Assembly (NCBI RefSeq): GCF_008180155.1
Contig: NZ_VSZS01000064.1
Span: 124,001-188,000 of the forward strand
Length of the DNA stretch: 64,000 nucleotides
Origin: Neoaquamicrobium microcysteis
GTDB taxonomy: Bacteria; Pseudomonadota; Alphaproteobacteria; Rhizobiales; Rhizobiaceae
Direction of reading: 5' to 3'
The translations under genes and the position numbers were made by a program. Shown piece after piece: positions 1 through 10,061 of this stretch. The notes under the pieces were generated by a model. It had not been told where the DNA came from, ran no database searches, and saw nothing but the letters and a program-made list of their open reading frames with translations. Positions within the stretch are counted from its first letter, which is position 1, and the number at the start of each line of letters is the position of its first letter.

Positions 1-1072
1 TCTTGGTTTCCAGCGAGTGATCCAGCTCTCGCGGATCGACATGATCGTATTCGATGGCGTAGCCGGGCTGCGTTATGACCGCCCGCTCCAGGCCGGGGAT
101 CGACGCGATCAGCGCCTCTTGCGCGTCGCGAGGCAGCGAAGTCGAGATACCGTTCGGATAGACGGTGTCATCGTCCAAACCCTCTGGCTCGAGGAAAATC
201 TGGTGGCCGTCGCGATCGCCGAACTTGACGATCTTGTCCTCGATCGAGGGACAGTAGCGCGGGCCGATACCCTCGATCGAACCGGAATACATCGCCGAGC
301 GTGAGAGATTCGCGCGGATGACGTCGTGAGACTTTATAACCGTTCGGGTGATACCGCAGGCGATCTGGGGGTTGCGGATGGTATCCGTCAGCAAGGAGAA
401 AGGAACGGGATCATCGTCGGCGTGCTGCTTGTCAAGCGAGGCCCAATCTATGGTCCGCCCGTCGAGGCGTGGCGGCGTGCCGGTCTTCAGGCGACCGAGC
501 GCAAACCCCAGCCGGCTCATCGATGCAGACAGCCCGGTCGATGCCTGTTCGTTCATGCGGCCTGCGGGAAAACGCTCGTCACCAATGTGGATGAGGCCGC
601 GCAGGAACGTTCCAGTCGTCAGCACCACGGCGGCACAGCGTATGGCGCGCCCGTCGGCGAGCGTGACACCCGCTATGCGGCCGGCCTCGATCACCAGATC
701 GAAGACTTCACCTTCGACAACATCGAGATTCGTGTGATCCGCTATCGCTTCCTGCATGGCCTGACGATAGAGCTTTCGATCCGCTTGGGTTCGCGGGCCG
801 CGCACGGCCGGACCCTTTCGGCGATTGAGCAGGCGGAACTGGATGCCGGCGGCATCGGCCACCCGGCCCATCAGCCCGTCCAGCGCATCGACCTCGCGCA
901 CGAGATGCCCCTTGCCGAGCCCGCCGATTGCCGGGTTGCACGACATGACACCGATGGTGTCGCGCTTCATGGTGACGAGCGTGGTCCTGGCGCCGGCACG
1001 CGCCGAGGCCGAAGCGGCCTCGCAACCTGCGTGGCCGCCGCCAATCACGACAACGTCGTAGCTGAGCGTCAT
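1..1072 (-). CDS. mnmG: tRNA uridine-5-carboxymethylaminomethyl(34) synthesis enzyme MnmG (GidA), 3'-truncated by the window edge
   Basis: MnmG is the FAD- and NADH-using partner of MnmE; together they modify U34 in the wobble position of several tRNAs in the cytoplasm. The gene reads leftward from ATG at 1072 and runs off the window, so only about 357 of an expected 620 or so residues are present. The N-terminal FAD dinucleotide-binding loop GGGHAGCE is at residues 11-18, and the family signatures [11 protein letters not shown] and [11 protein letters not shown] are readable in the reverse complement near 440-470 and 245-270. mnmE lies 160 bp upstream on the same strand, the standard alphaproteobacterial order; rsmG, parA and parB would be expected beyond the left edge. 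No frameshift is seen in the visible part. Confidence 0.96.
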   Translation of the reverse strand, partial: MTLSYDVVVIGGGHAGCEAASASARAGARTTLVTMKRDTIGVMSCNPAIGGLGKGHLVREVDALDGLMGRVADAAGIQFRLLNRRKGPAVRGPRTQADRKLYRQAMQEAIADHTNLDVVEGEVFDLVIEAGRIAGVTLADGRAIRCAAVVLTTGTFLRGLIHIGDERFPAGRMNEQASTGLSASMSRLGFALGRLKTGTPPRLDGRTIDWASLDKQHADDDPVPFSLLTDTIRNPQIACGITRTVIKSHDVIRANLSRSAMYSGSIEGIGPRYCPSIEDKIVKFGDRDGHQIFLEPEGLDDDTVYPNGISTSLPRDAQEALIASIPGLERAVITQPGYAIEYDHVDPRELDHSLETK

Positions 1073-1144
1073 TGCCCGTTCCTCATATGTTGAGCCGCAC
1101 AGATGTTATCGGGAAACCAGCAAGTCAACAGAAAATCTGCAGGT

Positions 1145-1160
1145 CGTTTCACGTGAAACG
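1145..1160. other. parS-type centromere site 1 (perfect 14-bp palindrome)
   Basis: The core GTTTCACGTGAAAC at 1146-1159 is a perfect palindrome and matches the widely conserved bacterial ParB-binding parS core. It lies between mnmG and mnmE, next to where parAB normally sits in this group. A function in ParB loading is inferred from motif and location. Confidence 0.85.
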
Positions 1161-1181
1161 CAAAGTCGAGCCCCGCGGAGC

Positions 1182-1197
1182 TGTTTCACGTGAATCA
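1182..1197. other. parS-type centromere site 2
   Basis: The sequence tGTTTCACGTGAATCa matches the parS core at 13 of 14 positions. It is centred 37 bp from site 1 in the mnmG-mnmE spacer. Close clustering of several sites is typical for ParB nucleation next to the origin. Confidence 0.8.
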
Positions 1198-1219
1198 TGC
1201 TGCTTTTCGGGGTGAGCAA

Positions 1220-1235
1220 TGTTTCACGTGAGTCA
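1220..1235. other. parS-type centromere site 3, overlapping the mnmE stop codon
   Basis: The sequence tGTTTCACGTGAGTCa matches the core at 12 of 14 positions. Its right edge includes the mnmE stop codon (TCA at 1233-1235 on the plus strand). The weaker match may reflect this coding constraint. Confidence 0.6.
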
Positions 1236-2555
1236 TTTGCCGATGCAGAACTCTGAAAAGATGACGCCGAGAAGGTCTTCGACATCGATCGCTCCGGTGA
1301 TTCGACCCAGCGCGTCGCCGGCCAGCCTCAACTCCTCGGCGCGCAACTCAAGACCATGGCCATCACGCAGCGCTGACTTAACATGGCTTCGACATGCGCG
1401 CAGCAATTCGACCTGCCGGAGGCGAGATGGGACGGTAGCGCCGGCCGGTGCCGCCGCCCCGCGCGCCCTTCTCGCAATCTCGGCGATGAGTTCCGCCATC
1501 CCGATGCCCGTCAACGCAGAGATGGCTTGGCCTTCATGTTCGGGTGTCCCGCCTTTGTCCGCCTTCGTCCAGACGCGAATAGTTGGTGCATCCCAATCGC
1601 CACAGGCCTGAGCAACCTCACCGGCCGGATCGATCAGCTGGACCACGAGATCGGCGCGCGCTGCGGCCTCTAACGCGCGGTCTACCCCGATCCGCTCAAC
1701 GACATCGCTTGTCGACCGGATTCCGGCCGTGTCGGTGACGAGAACCTTCATCCCATCCAAATCCAGCGCGACCTCCACAAGGTCGCGAGTTGTCCCCGGC
1801 ACATCGGTCACGATGGCGACGTCGCGTCGAGCCAGCGCATTGAGAAGACTGGATTTTCCCGCATTGGGCGCGCCGACGAGCACGACGCGGAAGCCGTCGC
1901 GGACGATTTCCGCAGCGCGATAGCCGTCGATATGGTTACCGATTTCTTGCGCCAGCGCCGCCATGTCGGCCCATACCGTTCCGGAAACAGACCCGGGTAC
2001 GTCGGCCTCGTCGGCGAAATCCAGCTCGGCCTCGATCATCGCCCGTGCATGCAGCAGCCTGTGCCGCCAGCCCGAGTACAGTTGCGCTTGTCCGCCCTCC
2101 GCGTTGGCGAGCGCCATTCGGCGCTGCGTCTCCGTCTCGGCCGCGATCAGATCGGCCAGGGCCTCCGCACCTGTCAGATCGATCTTGCCGTTTATGAAGG
2201 CGCGGCGGGTAAACTCGCCAGCTTCGGCGGCCCGCAATCCAGGCAGCGCGGCAAGCGCGGCAAGGGTGGCCGACACGACCGAGCGGCCGCCATGAAGGTG
2301 GAGTTCGGCACAGTCTTCGCCAGTAAAGCTCTCCGGGCCTTGAAAGAAGAGTACGAGACCCCTGTCTATCGGCGCTCCGGCAGCATCGAGAATGCGGCGC
2401 AGCACTGCTCGCCGCGGCGCGGGCACGCCGCCAGCCAAGCCTTCAAGCGCAGGCGCTACGTGTTGGCCCGATATGCGTATGACCGCCACGCCCGACGGCA
2501 GGCCGCCGGTCGACAGCGCGAAGATCGTATCCGGGAAGTGTGATTGTCCGGCCAC
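1233..2555 (-). CDS. mnmE: tRNA uridine-5-carboxymethylaminomethyl(34) synthesis GTPase MnmE (TrmE)
   Basis: MnmE is the GTPase and folate-binding partner of MnmG in wobble-uridine modification. The 440-residue protein has the usual three parts: an N-terminal TrmE fold starting with DTIFALSTG, a helical domain, and an inserted G domain with Walker A GAPNAGKS near residue 226, the PGTTRD switch region and the DTAG motif. The C-terminus ends in FCIGK, the conserved Cys-x-Gly-Lys that completes the active site. Length is normal for the family. The start ATG at 2555 gives the expected N-terminus. It is followed on the same strand by mnmG, the parS cluster lying between them. Nothing looks broken. 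Confidence 0.97.
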   Translation of the reverse strand: MAGQSHFPDTIFALSTGGLPSGVAVIRISGQHVAPALEGLAGGVPAPRRAVLRRILDAAGAPIDRGLVLFFQGPESFTGEDCAELHLHGGRSVVSATLAALAALPGLRAAEAGEFTRRAFINGKIDLTGAEALADLIAAETETQRRMALANAEGGQAQLYSGWRHRLLHARAMIEAELDFADEADVPGSVSGTVWADMAALAQEIGNHIDGYRAAEIVRDGFRVVLVGAPNAGKSSLLNALARRDVAIVTDVPGTTRDLVEVALDLDGMKVLVTDTAGIRSTSDVVERIGVDRALEAAARADLVVQLIDPAGEVAQACGDWDAPTIRVWTKADKGGTPEHEGQAISALTGIGMAELIAEIARRARGAAAPAGATVPSRLRQVELLRACRSHVKSALRDGHGLELRAEELRLAGDALGRITGAIDVEDLLGVIFSEFCIGK

Positions 2556-2981
2556 CGCCTACACCCAAAGCCTGGTCGAGAAAGACAGGGGGCACATGTC
2601 CTTCTTATCGCTGAAACCTGCTCAGCCGCGAAACCGCCTGTTTGTAGTTCCAACGAGTACACCCGCCTACGTTTGAACATCAAGGCCGATCGCGAGGAAC
2701 CAACGTCATCGATCGCCTTTGGATGGCAATCTAACGCAACTGGTTGTTTCGTTGCCGAATCGATGTGGCTACCGCTCGGCTTGCGCGCCATCAGGTGCCG
2801 GTAACTGGCGTGGAACGACGCGCCGGTCGCCGTGGTCATTGAGAGGAAAGGCTTGTTTCGGAAGCGAATCGGCCGGCGTCGCACGCATTGAATATCGCGC
2901 TTCGCGTGGTCGGAGTTTAGTTGCTTGCCAACAGTCCGGTGCCAGAGGAGCGGGCAACTCCTCCGATACCGACGCTGTGCG
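2556..2981. other. Intergenic region between rho and mnmE, no convincing gene
   Basis: This 426-bp spacer is visibly less GC-rich than its neighbours and has no open frame with convincing codon bias. A minus-strand frame from 2884 to 2456 is open but runs 100 nt into mnmE in another frame and resembles no family I know. A short inverted repeat, GAGGAG-7nt-CTCCTC at 2945-2963, lies just downstream of the rho stop but has no T-run. It presumably holds the mnmE promoter, which I could not place. Confidence 0.5.
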
Positions 2982-4247
<1,266 letters not shown>

Positions 4248-4406
4248 GATGCGGACTCTGGGATAGGCGGTAGGAAGAGGGTGCGGGCGGCAGTGTACGC
4301 GAGGAGCGCCTGTAGAGGACAGAAAGCACTACGCCATGCGGGGAGAGAGGATGAGACTCTTATCCCTCATCCTTCCAAAGCGCAATATGGGAATTCCGGT
4401 CCGATT

Positions 4407-4934
4407 TTAGAAGGGCTTCACCACGACCAGGATGACGATGACGATCATCAGCACCGTCGGGATTTCGTTGACGATGCGCCAGTGACGTGCGGGCTTCTCA
4501 TTGCGATCGTCCGCGAAGCGGCGCACGGAGGCCGAAAGATAACCGTGGACGCCCGACAAAAGCAGCACCGCGAGAATCTTGGCGTGTAGCCATCCGCCGG
4601 CAAAGTCGAAGCCGGACCATGCGAGCCACAGCCCCAGAACCCAGGTGACGACCATCGCCGGGTTGATGATGGCGCGCAGAAGCCTGCGTTCCATCACCTT
4701 GAAGGTCTCGGATTTCTCCGAGCCGGGCTGTGCCTCCGCATGGTAGACGAAAAGCCGCGGCAGATAGAGCATGCCCGCCATCCACGAGATCACCGCGATG
4801 ACATGCAGGGCCTTGATCCAGGGGTAGAGCCCCTGTGGATCGAGCCATAAGAGCAGCACCGTCAGCACTGCGACTATGGCCAGGCCCGCCACCGCGCGAA
4901 CCGCCACATTGCCGCTGTCGGAACCCTGCGTCAT
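4407..4934 (-). CDS. hemJ: Protoporphyrinogen IX oxidase HemJ
   Basis: HemJ is the membrane-bound, heme-containing protoporphyrinogen oxidase that replaces HemG or HemY in many alphaproteobacteria, forming protoporphyrin IX late in heme synthesis. The 175-residue protein shows four to five hydrophobic segments and the conserved stretch [20 protein letters not shown], with the histidine family members use to hold heme, followed by a second conserved arginine- and histidine-containing loop. The start overlaps the hemE stop by 4 nt (4931-4934), so the two are translationally coupled in a small heme operon. This fits a family (formerly UPF0093) usually found beside hemE. No other protoporphyrinogen oxidase gene is seen in the window. 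Confidence 0.93.
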   Translation of the reverse strand: MTQGSDSGNVAVRAVAGLAIVAVLTVLLLWLDPQGLYPWIKALHVIAVISWMAGMLYLPRLFVYHAEAQPGSEKSETFKVMERRLLRAIINPAMVVTWVLGLWLAWSGFDFAGGWLHAKILAVLLLSGVHGYLSASVRRFADDRNEKPARHWRIVNEIPTVLMIVIVILVVVKPF

Positions 4935-5962
4935 CGACCTGCCCCCCGAACCAGCGCAATCATCTTCTCGACATGCGCGATCGGGGCTTCCGGCGTGATG
5001 CCGTGCCCGAGATTGAAGACCAGCGGTCCGTTACCGAGCTCGCGCAGGATCGCCGCCACGCCTTCTTCCAGCGCCTGGCCGCCGGCCACGAGCCTGAGCG
5101 GGTCGAGATTGCCCTGTATCGCGCCCTCTGCCTGAAGTGCGCGCGCCTGGCTCCAGGGCACGCTCCAGTCGAGCCCCAGCGCCGTCACGCCCGTCCTTGC
5201 CCGGTAGGAACCGTAGAGGGCTCCAGCGCCCTTCGGAAAGCCGATGATCGGCACGTTCGGGTGAACGGCACGGACCTTTTCCACGATACGCGCCACCGGA
5301 CGAACGCAATATTCCTCGAAGCAGGCCTCATCGAGCACGCCCGACCACGAATCGAAAATCTGCACGGCATCCGCGCCCGCATCGATCTGTCGGATCAGAT
5401 ACTCGCCAGACTGCTCGGCAAGCAGACCAAGCAGATCGCGCATCTTATCGGGATGGCGATAACCGAATAGCCGCGCCGGCGCCTGATCCGGCGTTCCATG
5501 CCCGGCGATCATGTAGGTCGCCACCGTCCACGGCGCGCCGCAGAAGCCCAGCAGCGTCGTGGTCGCCGGCAACTCACCACGCAGCCGCCGCACCGTCTCG
5601 TAGACCGGGGCCAGATGGTCGTGAAATCCTTCGCCGTCGAGCTTGCCGATCTCGGCAGCCTCGATGGGCGTCATCAGCGGCCCGCGTCCTTCCTCGAAGC
5701 GAAGATCGCGGCCAAGTGCGTGAGGCACGACGAGGATGTCGGAGAACAGGATCGATGCATCAAAGCCGAAACGGCGGATCGGCTGAAGGGTCACCTCGAC
5801 TGCCAGGTCGGGATTGTAGCAGAGGTCGAGAAAACTTCCCGCCTTTTTGCGCGTTTCCCGATACTCGGGAAGGTAGCGTCCAGCCTGACGCATCATCCAG
5901 ATCGGAGGGGGAAAGACCGCTTCCCCGTTCAGGACGTCGAGGACGATCCGTTTCTCGGCCAT
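4931..5962 (-). CDS. hemE: Uroporphyrinogen decarboxylase
   Basis: HemE removes four carboxyl groups from uroporphyrinogen III to give coproporphyrinogen III in the cytoplasm. The 343-residue protein carries both family signatures: [15 protein letters not shown] at residues 20-34 and [12 protein letters not shown] in the middle. The catalytic aspartate in FSDILVVP is Asp75. The ATG at 5962 begins [11 protein letters not shown], which fits homologues. It reads away from the predicted origin at 5963-6364, as in Caulobacter and rhizobia where hemE marks one side of oriC, and it overlaps hemJ by 4 nt downstream. Origin-proximal control by CtrA or DnaA is plausible but inferred. Confidence 0.97.
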   Translation of the reverse strand: MAEKRIVLDVLNGEAVFPPPIWMMRQAGRYLPEYRETRKKAGSFLDLCYNPDLAVEVTLQPIRRFGFDASILFSDILVVPHALGRDLRFEEGRGPLMTPIEAAEIGKLDGEGFHDHLAPVYETVRRLRGELPATTTLLGFCGAPWTVATYMIAGHGTPDQAPARLFGYRHPDKMRDLLGLLAEQSGEYLIRQIDAGADAVQIFDSWSGVLDEACFEEYCVRPVARIVEKVRAVHPNVPIIGFPKGAGALYGSYRARTGVTALGLDWSVPWSQARALQAEGAIQGNLDPLRLVAGGQALEEGVAAILRELGNGPLVFNLGHGITPEAPIAHVEKMIALVRGAGR

Positions 5963-5996
5963 GCTGTACCTCTGCGAACCGGGCGCCAGAAAACAA

Positions 5997-6011
5997 GTAA
6001 GATTCTTTTAA
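5997..6011 (+). promoter_or_regulatory. Candidate CtrA-binding site
   Basis: GTAA-N7-TTAA matches the alphaproteobacterial CtrA consensus TTAA-N7-TTAA at 7 of 8 positions. A third, poorer half-site (TTCT) follows seven bases further on. The location within the AT-rich part of the origin resembles Caulobacter, where CtrA silences initiation. It is only a short motif, so false positives are possible. Confidence 0.4.
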
Positions 6012-6045
6012 ATGAATCTTCTGATTCTATGACTCTGTTGGAATC
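6001..6045. other. Cluster of five GANTC (CcrM methylation) sites in the origin
   Basis: GATTC at 6001, GAATC at 6014, GATTC at 6023, GACTC at 6031 and GAATC at 6041 are the recognition sequence of the cell-cycle methyltransferase CcrM. About one per 256 bp is expected with even base use, so five in 45 bp is a strong cluster. Confidence 0.8.
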
Positions 6046-6203
6046 GGCGATTACGGCTTGTCCACGCTCGGCCGCCAAAACTCAATGCGCAAAGCGCCGC
6101 AGCCGCCGTGTACCGCCATCGGTGAATAGTGGGGAAAGTTCCGGAAATCGTTGCCGGATCAGCTGCTTGCCGACCACCCCCATCTGCGTCCGAAAACGTC
6201 CAT

Positions 6204-6212
6204 TGTGGATGT
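6204..6212 (-). other. Weak DnaA box
   Basis: On the minus strand this reads ACATCCACA, 7 of 9 matches to TTATCCACA. It lies in the origin region in the same orientation as the box at 6272. Confidence 0.4.
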
Positions 6213-6271
6213 CGACGTTCTATCCCCGTTTTCCCGCACACGGGCGCAACGATTTCCGATGCGGGGTGAAT

Positions 6272-6280
6272 TGTGGATAG
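6272..6280 (-). other. DnaA box
   Basis: On the minus strand this reads CTATCCACA, 8 of 9 matches to the DnaA consensus, within the hemE-ppsR spacer. Confidence 0.7.
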
Positions 6281-6329
6281 ATCGGGGTCTGATACAGTCC
6301 GCCTCCGCGGCGCGGCGAATTTCCGCCCG

Positions 6330-6338
6330 TTATCCACA
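6330..6338 (+). other. Perfect DnaA box
   Basis: TTATCCACA matches the DnaA consensus exactly and sits 27 bp upstream of the ppsR start within the predicted origin. Confidence 0.85.
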
Positions 6339-6364
6339 CCAGCCAACAGGGCAGCATCCGGCCT

Positions 6365-7186
6365 GTGAACAAACCGCAGAGCTTCTTTCATCTCCACCTG
6401 ATCTCCGATGCCACCGGCGAGACGTTGCTGGCGGCAGGCCGCGCCGCGTCCGCGCAATACAAGGATGCGCGCGCCATCGAGCACATCTACCCGCTCATTC
6501 GCACCGAAAAGCAGCTGCTGAAGGTGCTGGAGGAGATCGACGAGACGCCGGGCATCGTGCTCTACACGGTGGTGGACCAGGAGCTGGCGCAGCTCATCGA
6601 TACGCGCTGCGCGGCGATGGGCCTGCCCTGCGTTTCGGTCCTCGAGCCGGTTCTGGGCGTGTTCCAGTCCTATCTCGGCGCACCGGCCGGCCGCCGGGTC
6701 GGCGCGCAGCACGTCCTGGATGCGCAATATTTCCGCCGCATCGACGCGCTGAACTTCACCATGGAGCACGATGACGGCCAGCTTCTCAATGATGTCGAGG
6801 AAGCCGACGTCGTGCTGATGGGCATCTCGCGAACGTCGAAGACGCCGACAAGCATCTATCTGGCCAATCGTGGCATCAAGACCGCCAACATCCCTATCGT
6901 GCTGGGTGTGCCGGTTCCCGAAAGCGTCATCTATGCCAAGCGCCCGCTGGTGGTGGGACTGGTGGCGACGGCCGAGCGCATCTCGCAGGTGCGCCAGAAC
7001 AGGGTGCTCGGCAGTTCGGTGGGTTACGATTCGCAGACCTATATCGACCGCACCGTCATCGCGCAGGAACTGGCCTATGCAAGGCAGCTCTGCGCCAAGC
7101 ACGGCTGGCCGATGATCGATGTCAGCCGCCGTTCCATCGAGGAAACGGCTGCGGCAATCGTTGCGCTGAAGGCAAAGACGCGCTAA
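6365..7186 (+). CDS. ppsR: Kinase-pyrophosphorylase (DUF299), regulator of pyruvate phosphate dikinase
   Basis: This family phosphorylates (with ADP) and dephosphorylates (with Pi) a threonine on pyruvate phosphate dikinase or PEP synthetase, switching it off and on. The 273-residue protein starts [14 protein letters not shown] after a GTG codon at 6365 and has the P-loop-like [11 protein letters not shown] near residue 160 that defines the family. It is the first gene to the right of the predicted origin and faces hemE across it, as its homologue does in Caulobacter. The GTG is preceded by a poor ribosome-binding site. The target dikinase is not in this window. Identification is firm; the substrate is inferred. 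Confidence 0.93.
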   Translation: MNKPQSFFHLHLISDATGETLLAAGRAASAQYKDARAIEHIYPLIRTEKQLLKVLEEIDETPGIVLYTVVDQELAQLIDTRCAAMGLPCVSVLEPVLGVFQSYLGAPAGRRVGAQHVLDAQYFRRIDALNFTMEHDDGQLLNDVEEADVVLMGISRTSKTPTSIYLANRGIKTANIPIVLGVPVPESVIYAKRPLVVGLVATAERISQVRQNRVLGSSVGYDSQTYIDRTVIAQELAYARQLCAKHGWPMIDVSRRSIEETAAAIVALKAKTR

Positions 7187-7212
7187 CGCCTGCGCGCCAG
7201 GGAGATTGCGCA

Positions 7213-7812
7213 ATGGCGACTACAATCGTGCTGGCCTCGGGCAGTCCGTTCCGGCGCAAGATGCTGGAAGACGCCGGACTGGTCTTCGAGGCGGAAAAAC
7301 CCGAGATCGACGAACGCGCCGTGGAAGCGGCGGTGGAGGGCTCGGGCGTCACGCCCGAAGACCTCGCGCTGATCCTTGCCGAAGCCAAGGCTCTCGACAT
7401 TTCCCAGAACCGGCCGGGCGCACTGGTGATCGGCACGGACCAGACGCTCTCGCTGGGCGACGAGGTTCTGCACAAGCCGCGCGACATGGAAGAAGCGCGC
7501 CGCCGGCTGCTGGCCCTGTCGGGCAAAGCCCATCAGCTCAACAGTGCCGTCGTGCTGATGCGCGACGGCGACGTGATATGGAGCCATGTCGGCGTCGCCC
7601 GGCTGACGATGCGCGACCTCGAACCCGGTTTCGTCGGCCGCCATCTGTCGCGCGTGGGCGACAAGGCTCTTTCCAGCGTCGGGGCTTACCAGATCGAGGG
7701 CGAGGGCATCCAGCTCTTCGAAAAGATCGAGGGCGATCATTTCACCATCGTCGGCATGCCGCTGCTGCCGCTGCTTGCAAAGCTGCGCGAGCTCGGGGCG
7801 CTGGATGGCTGA
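7213..7812 (+). CDS. Maf family nucleoside triphosphate pyrophosphatase
   Basis: Maf proteins hydrolyse non-canonical or pyrimidine nucleoside triphosphates to monophosphates, cleaning the nucleotide pool or slowing division. The 199-residue product begins [14 protein letters not shown], a variant of the family's ASxSPRR phosphate-binding loop, then has GTDQTLSLG and KPRDMEEAR motifs and [12 protein letters not shown], all in the usual order. The start ATG at 7213 follows GGGAGATT at 7200-7207. Its last 8 nt overlap aroE, so the two are translated together. Which subfamily (YhdE, YceF or YhdE-like) it belongs to cannot be told by eye. Confidence 0.92.
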   Translation: MATTIVLASGSPFRRKMLEDAGLVFEAEKPEIDERAVEAAVEGSGVTPEDLALILAEAKALDISQNRPGALVIGTDQTLSLGDEVLHKPRDMEEARRRLLALSGKAHQLNSAVVLMRDGDVIWSHVGVARLTMRDLEPGFVGRHLSRVGDKALSSVGAYQIEGEGIQLFEKIEGDHFTIVGMPLLPLLAKLRELGALDG

Positions 7813-8647
7813 ACCGGTCAGGGCTTTCGTGATCGGCCACCCGATCGCGCACTCCCGCTCACCCCTCATTCACGGCCACTGGCTGGAAAGATACGGCATC
7901 GCCGGCAGCTACGAGCGCATCGACGTCGCGCCGCAGGCGCTGGAGGGTTTCGTCAGGAGCCTTCCAACAAGCGGATTTGCCGGCGGCAATGTCACGATCC
8001 CGCACAAGGAGGCGGCATGCCGGCTGGCCGACCGGCTGGACGCGGCGGCGCAAACCATAGGCGCGGCCAACACGCTTTGGCTGGAAGACGGGCTTGTCTG
8101 CGCCGGCAATACCGATGCGGAGGGTTTCGCAGCCGATCTCGACCAGCGGGCGCCGCGCTGGCGGCAGGCGCGAAGCGCGCTGGTGCTGGGGGCCGGCGGC
8201 GCCGCGCGCGCCATTCTCTTTGCCCTTCGATCGGCCGGCATTTCCGACATACGCATCGTGAACCGCACGGTCGCGCGGGGACAGGAACTGGCGGATCATT
8301 TCGGCGGAGGCATAACCGCCCATGGGTGGGAAGCCGCCGACGAGCTGGCGGGCGATGCGGCACTCGTCGTCAACACCAGCGCCGCGGGGCTGAAGGGTGA
8401 TGGCGGCTCGGGGCTCGACGTGTCGCGTCTTCCCGCTTCCGCAATCGTCACCGATATCGTCTACACGCCGCTACAGACGCCATTGCTTGCGGCGGCGGCA
8501 CAGCGCGGTCTTCACACGGTGGATGGGCTGGGCATGCTGCTTCATCAGGCCGTTCCGGGTTTCGAGCGCTGGTTCGGCGTGCGCCCCGAGGTGACCGCCG
8601 AGCTGCGCGACAGGATCGTTGCCGACATCGAGGGCCGTCCGGCATGA
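7805..8647 (+). CDS. aroE: Shikimate dehydrogenase (NADP+)
   Basis: AroE reduces 3-dehydroshikimate to shikimate in aromatic amino acid synthesis. The 280-residue protein begins [20 protein letters not shown], where the SRSP loop binds shikimate; NVTIPHK holds the catalytic lysine, and GAGGAARAI is the NADP-binding loop. I chose ATG 7805 rather than an upstream in-frame start at 7775, because 7805 gives the canonical N-terminus and a short overlap with maf. The stop overlaps the coaE start by 4 nt (ATGA at 8644-8647). The maf-aroE-coaE-dnaQ order is standard next to the origin in alphaproteobacteria. Confidence 0.96.
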   Translation: MAEPVRAFVIGHPIAHSRSPLIHGHWLERYGIAGSYERIDVAPQALEGFVRSLPTSGFAGGNVTIPHKEAACRLADRLDAAAQTIGAANTLWLEDGLVCAGNTDAEGFAADLDQRAPRWRQARSALVLGAGGAARAILFALRSAGISDIRIVNRTVARGQELADHFGGGITAHGWEAADELAGDAALVVNTSAAGLKGDGGSGLDVSRLPASAIVTDIVYTPLQTPLLAAAAQRGLHTVDGLGMLLHQAVPGFERWFGVRPEVTAELRDRIVADIEGRPA

Positions 8648-9237
8648 TCGTTCTGGGTCTCACCGGCTCCATCGGAATGGGCAAATCCACCACCGCCGGC
8701 ATGTTCCGCGAGGCGGGCGTGCCGGTGCACGATTCCGACGAGACGGTTCACCGCCTTTATTCCGGCATCGCCGCACCGCTGATCGAAGCCCGCTTTCCGG
8801 GCACCGTGGTCGACGGCAAGGTCGATCGCGACCGGCTGGCCGCTGCCGTTCTGGGCAAGCCGGAAGCGCTGAGGGAGCTGGAGAAGATCGTCCATCCGCT
8901 GGTGCGGGCCGACGCCGACGCATTCCTCGCGCGCCATCGCGAGGCTGGCGCTCCGCTGGCGCTCCTCGACATCCCGCTGCTCTTCGAGACCGGCGGCGAA
9001 GACCGGGTCGATCGCATCGTCGTGGTGACGGCGCCGGCGGAAATCCAGCGCGAACGCGTGCTGGCGCGACCGGGCATGACCAAAGACAAGTTCGAGGCGA
9101 TCCTCGCGCGGCAGGTGCCCGATGCGCAAAAGCGTGCAAGGGCCGATTTCGTCATAGACACCGGCAAGGGGATGGAAGCGGCGCGGCAGGCCGTGCACGC
9201 CATCGTTGCCGAATTGACCGGGGACAGCGCCGGCTAG
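8644..9237 (+). CDS. coaE: Dephospho-CoA kinase
   Basis: CoaE performs the last step of CoA synthesis, phosphorylating the 3'-hydroxyl of dephospho-CoA. The 197-residue product starts [16 protein letters not shown], with Walker A at residues 8-15, and retains [10 protein letters not shown] and the [10 protein letters not shown] motif of the family. Its ATG overlaps the aroE stop by 4 nt. The gene is complete and normal in length. It continues the maf-aroE-coaE run and is followed by dnaQ after 51 nt. Confidence 0.97.
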   Translation: MIVLGLTGSIGMGKSTTAGMFREAGVPVHDSDETVHRLYSGIAAPLIEARFPGTVVDGKVDRDRLAAAVLGKPEALRELEKIVHPLVRADADAFLARHREAGAPLALLDIPLLFETGGEDRVDRIVVVTAPAEIQRERVLARPGMTKDKFEAILARQVPDAQKRARADFVIDTGKGMEAARQAVHAIVAELTGDSAG

Positions 9238-9288
9238 ACCTTGTCGCGGCCGCGGGCACCGCCCATTCTGTCCCGAAGGAGCGAATCC

Positions 9289-10011
9289 ATGCGCGAGATC
9301 ATCTTCGATACGGAAACGACCGGGCTCGACGCGCGCGAGGACCGCGTCATCGAGTTCGGCGGTATCGAGCTGGTCAACAAGTTTCCGACCGGGCGCACCT
9401 TCCATCATTACATCAACCCGCAGGGCCGGGCGGTTCACCCCGAGGCGCTGGCCGTCCACGGCATCGGCGACGACCAGCTCGTCGGCAAGCCGACCTTCAA
9501 CGAGCTGGCCGGGGAACTGGCGGCGTTCCTGGATGGGGCGATGCTGGTCGCGCACAATGCGAATTTCGATATCGGCTTCCTGAATGCCGAGTTTGCCCGG
9601 CTGGGCATGCCGGCCGTCGATCCGGGCGTGGTCATCGACACGCTGGCGCTCGCGCGGCGCAAGCATCCGATGGGTCCCAACTCGCTCGACGCGCTCTGCC
9701 GGCGCTACGGCATCGACAACAGCCACCGCGAAAAGCACGGGGCGCTACTCGATTCGGAATTGCTGGCAGAGGTCTATATCGAGCTGATGGGTGGCAAGCA
9801 GGCCGCGTTCAGCCTCGAGATCCAGAGCCAGACTGTCATCGTCGAAAGCGAAGTCGATGTCGTGGCTGCGGTTCGCATGCGCGACCGGCCGCTGGCCCCC
9901 CGGCTGCAGCCGGAAGATTTGGAGGCGCACCGCGCCCTTGTCGCCAGGCTCGGCAGTGGCGCGGTCTGGAAGCAGGTCGATCAAGCCTATGCGGACGAGG
10001 CCTCGGCCTGA
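9289..10011 (+). CDS. dnaQ: DNA polymerase III epsilon subunit (3'-5' proofreading exonuclease)
   Basis: DnaQ edits mismatches behind the replicative polymerase as part of the Pol III core. The 240-residue protein begins MREIIFDTETTGLD, where Asp7 and Glu9 form exonuclease motif I; motif II lies in LVAHNANFDIGFLN and motif III in HREKHGALLDSELL, giving a DEDDh enzyme. The ATG at 9289 is preceded by GAAGGAG (9274-9280); an in-frame upstream start would add 16 unrelated residues. The C-terminal part, which binds the polymerase, is less conserved. A bidirectional terminator separates it from convergent secB. Confidence 0.96.
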   Translation: MREIIFDTETTGLDAREDRVIEFGGIELVNKFPTGRTFHHYINPQGRAVHPEALAVHGIGDDQLVGKPTFNELAGELAAFLDGAMLVAHNANFDIGFLNAEFARLGMPAVDPGVVIDTLALARRKHPMGPNSLDALCRRYGIDNSHREKHGALLDSELLAEVYIELMGGKQAAFSLEIQSQTVIVESEVDVVAAVRMRDRPLAPRLQPEDLEAHRALVARLGSGAVWKQVDQAYADEASA

Positions 10012-10037
10012 GCCGGAGCAGTGCGCGGCGACGCTGC

Positions 10038-10051
10038 GATTCACGTGAAAC
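10038..10051. other. parS-like site between dnaQ and secB
   Basis: GATTCACGTGAAAC matches the parS core at 13 of 14 positions and lies in the short dnaQ-secB spacer, about 4 kb right of the predicted origin. Confidence 0.6.
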
Positions 10052-10061
10052 CATTACTGCA

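Larger units (their letters stand above)
5963..6364. other. oriC: Probable chromosomal replication origin (oriC)
   Basis: This 402-bp non-coding stretch lies between divergent hemE and ppsR (DUF299), the position of Cori in Caulobacter and of oriC in Sinorhizobium. It contains a perfect DnaA box (6330-6338), two weaker boxes on the other strand (6272-6280 and 6204-6212), an AT-rich segment at about 5985-6050, five GANTC methylation sites within 45 bp, and a CtrA-like TTAA pair. Three or more parS-type sites lie within 5 kb. Two open frames that cross it are shadows. Origin function is inferred from context plus motifs. Confidence 0.85.

Noticed and set aside
2456-2884. Minus-strand 142-codon frame upstream of mnmE
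   Set aside because: Overlaps the start of mnmE by 100 nt in a different frame, has poor codon bias and matches no family.
6008-7213. Minus-strand 401-codon frame through the origin and ppsR
   Set aside because: Antisense to PpsR, which has its family P-loop; the product has no known domain.
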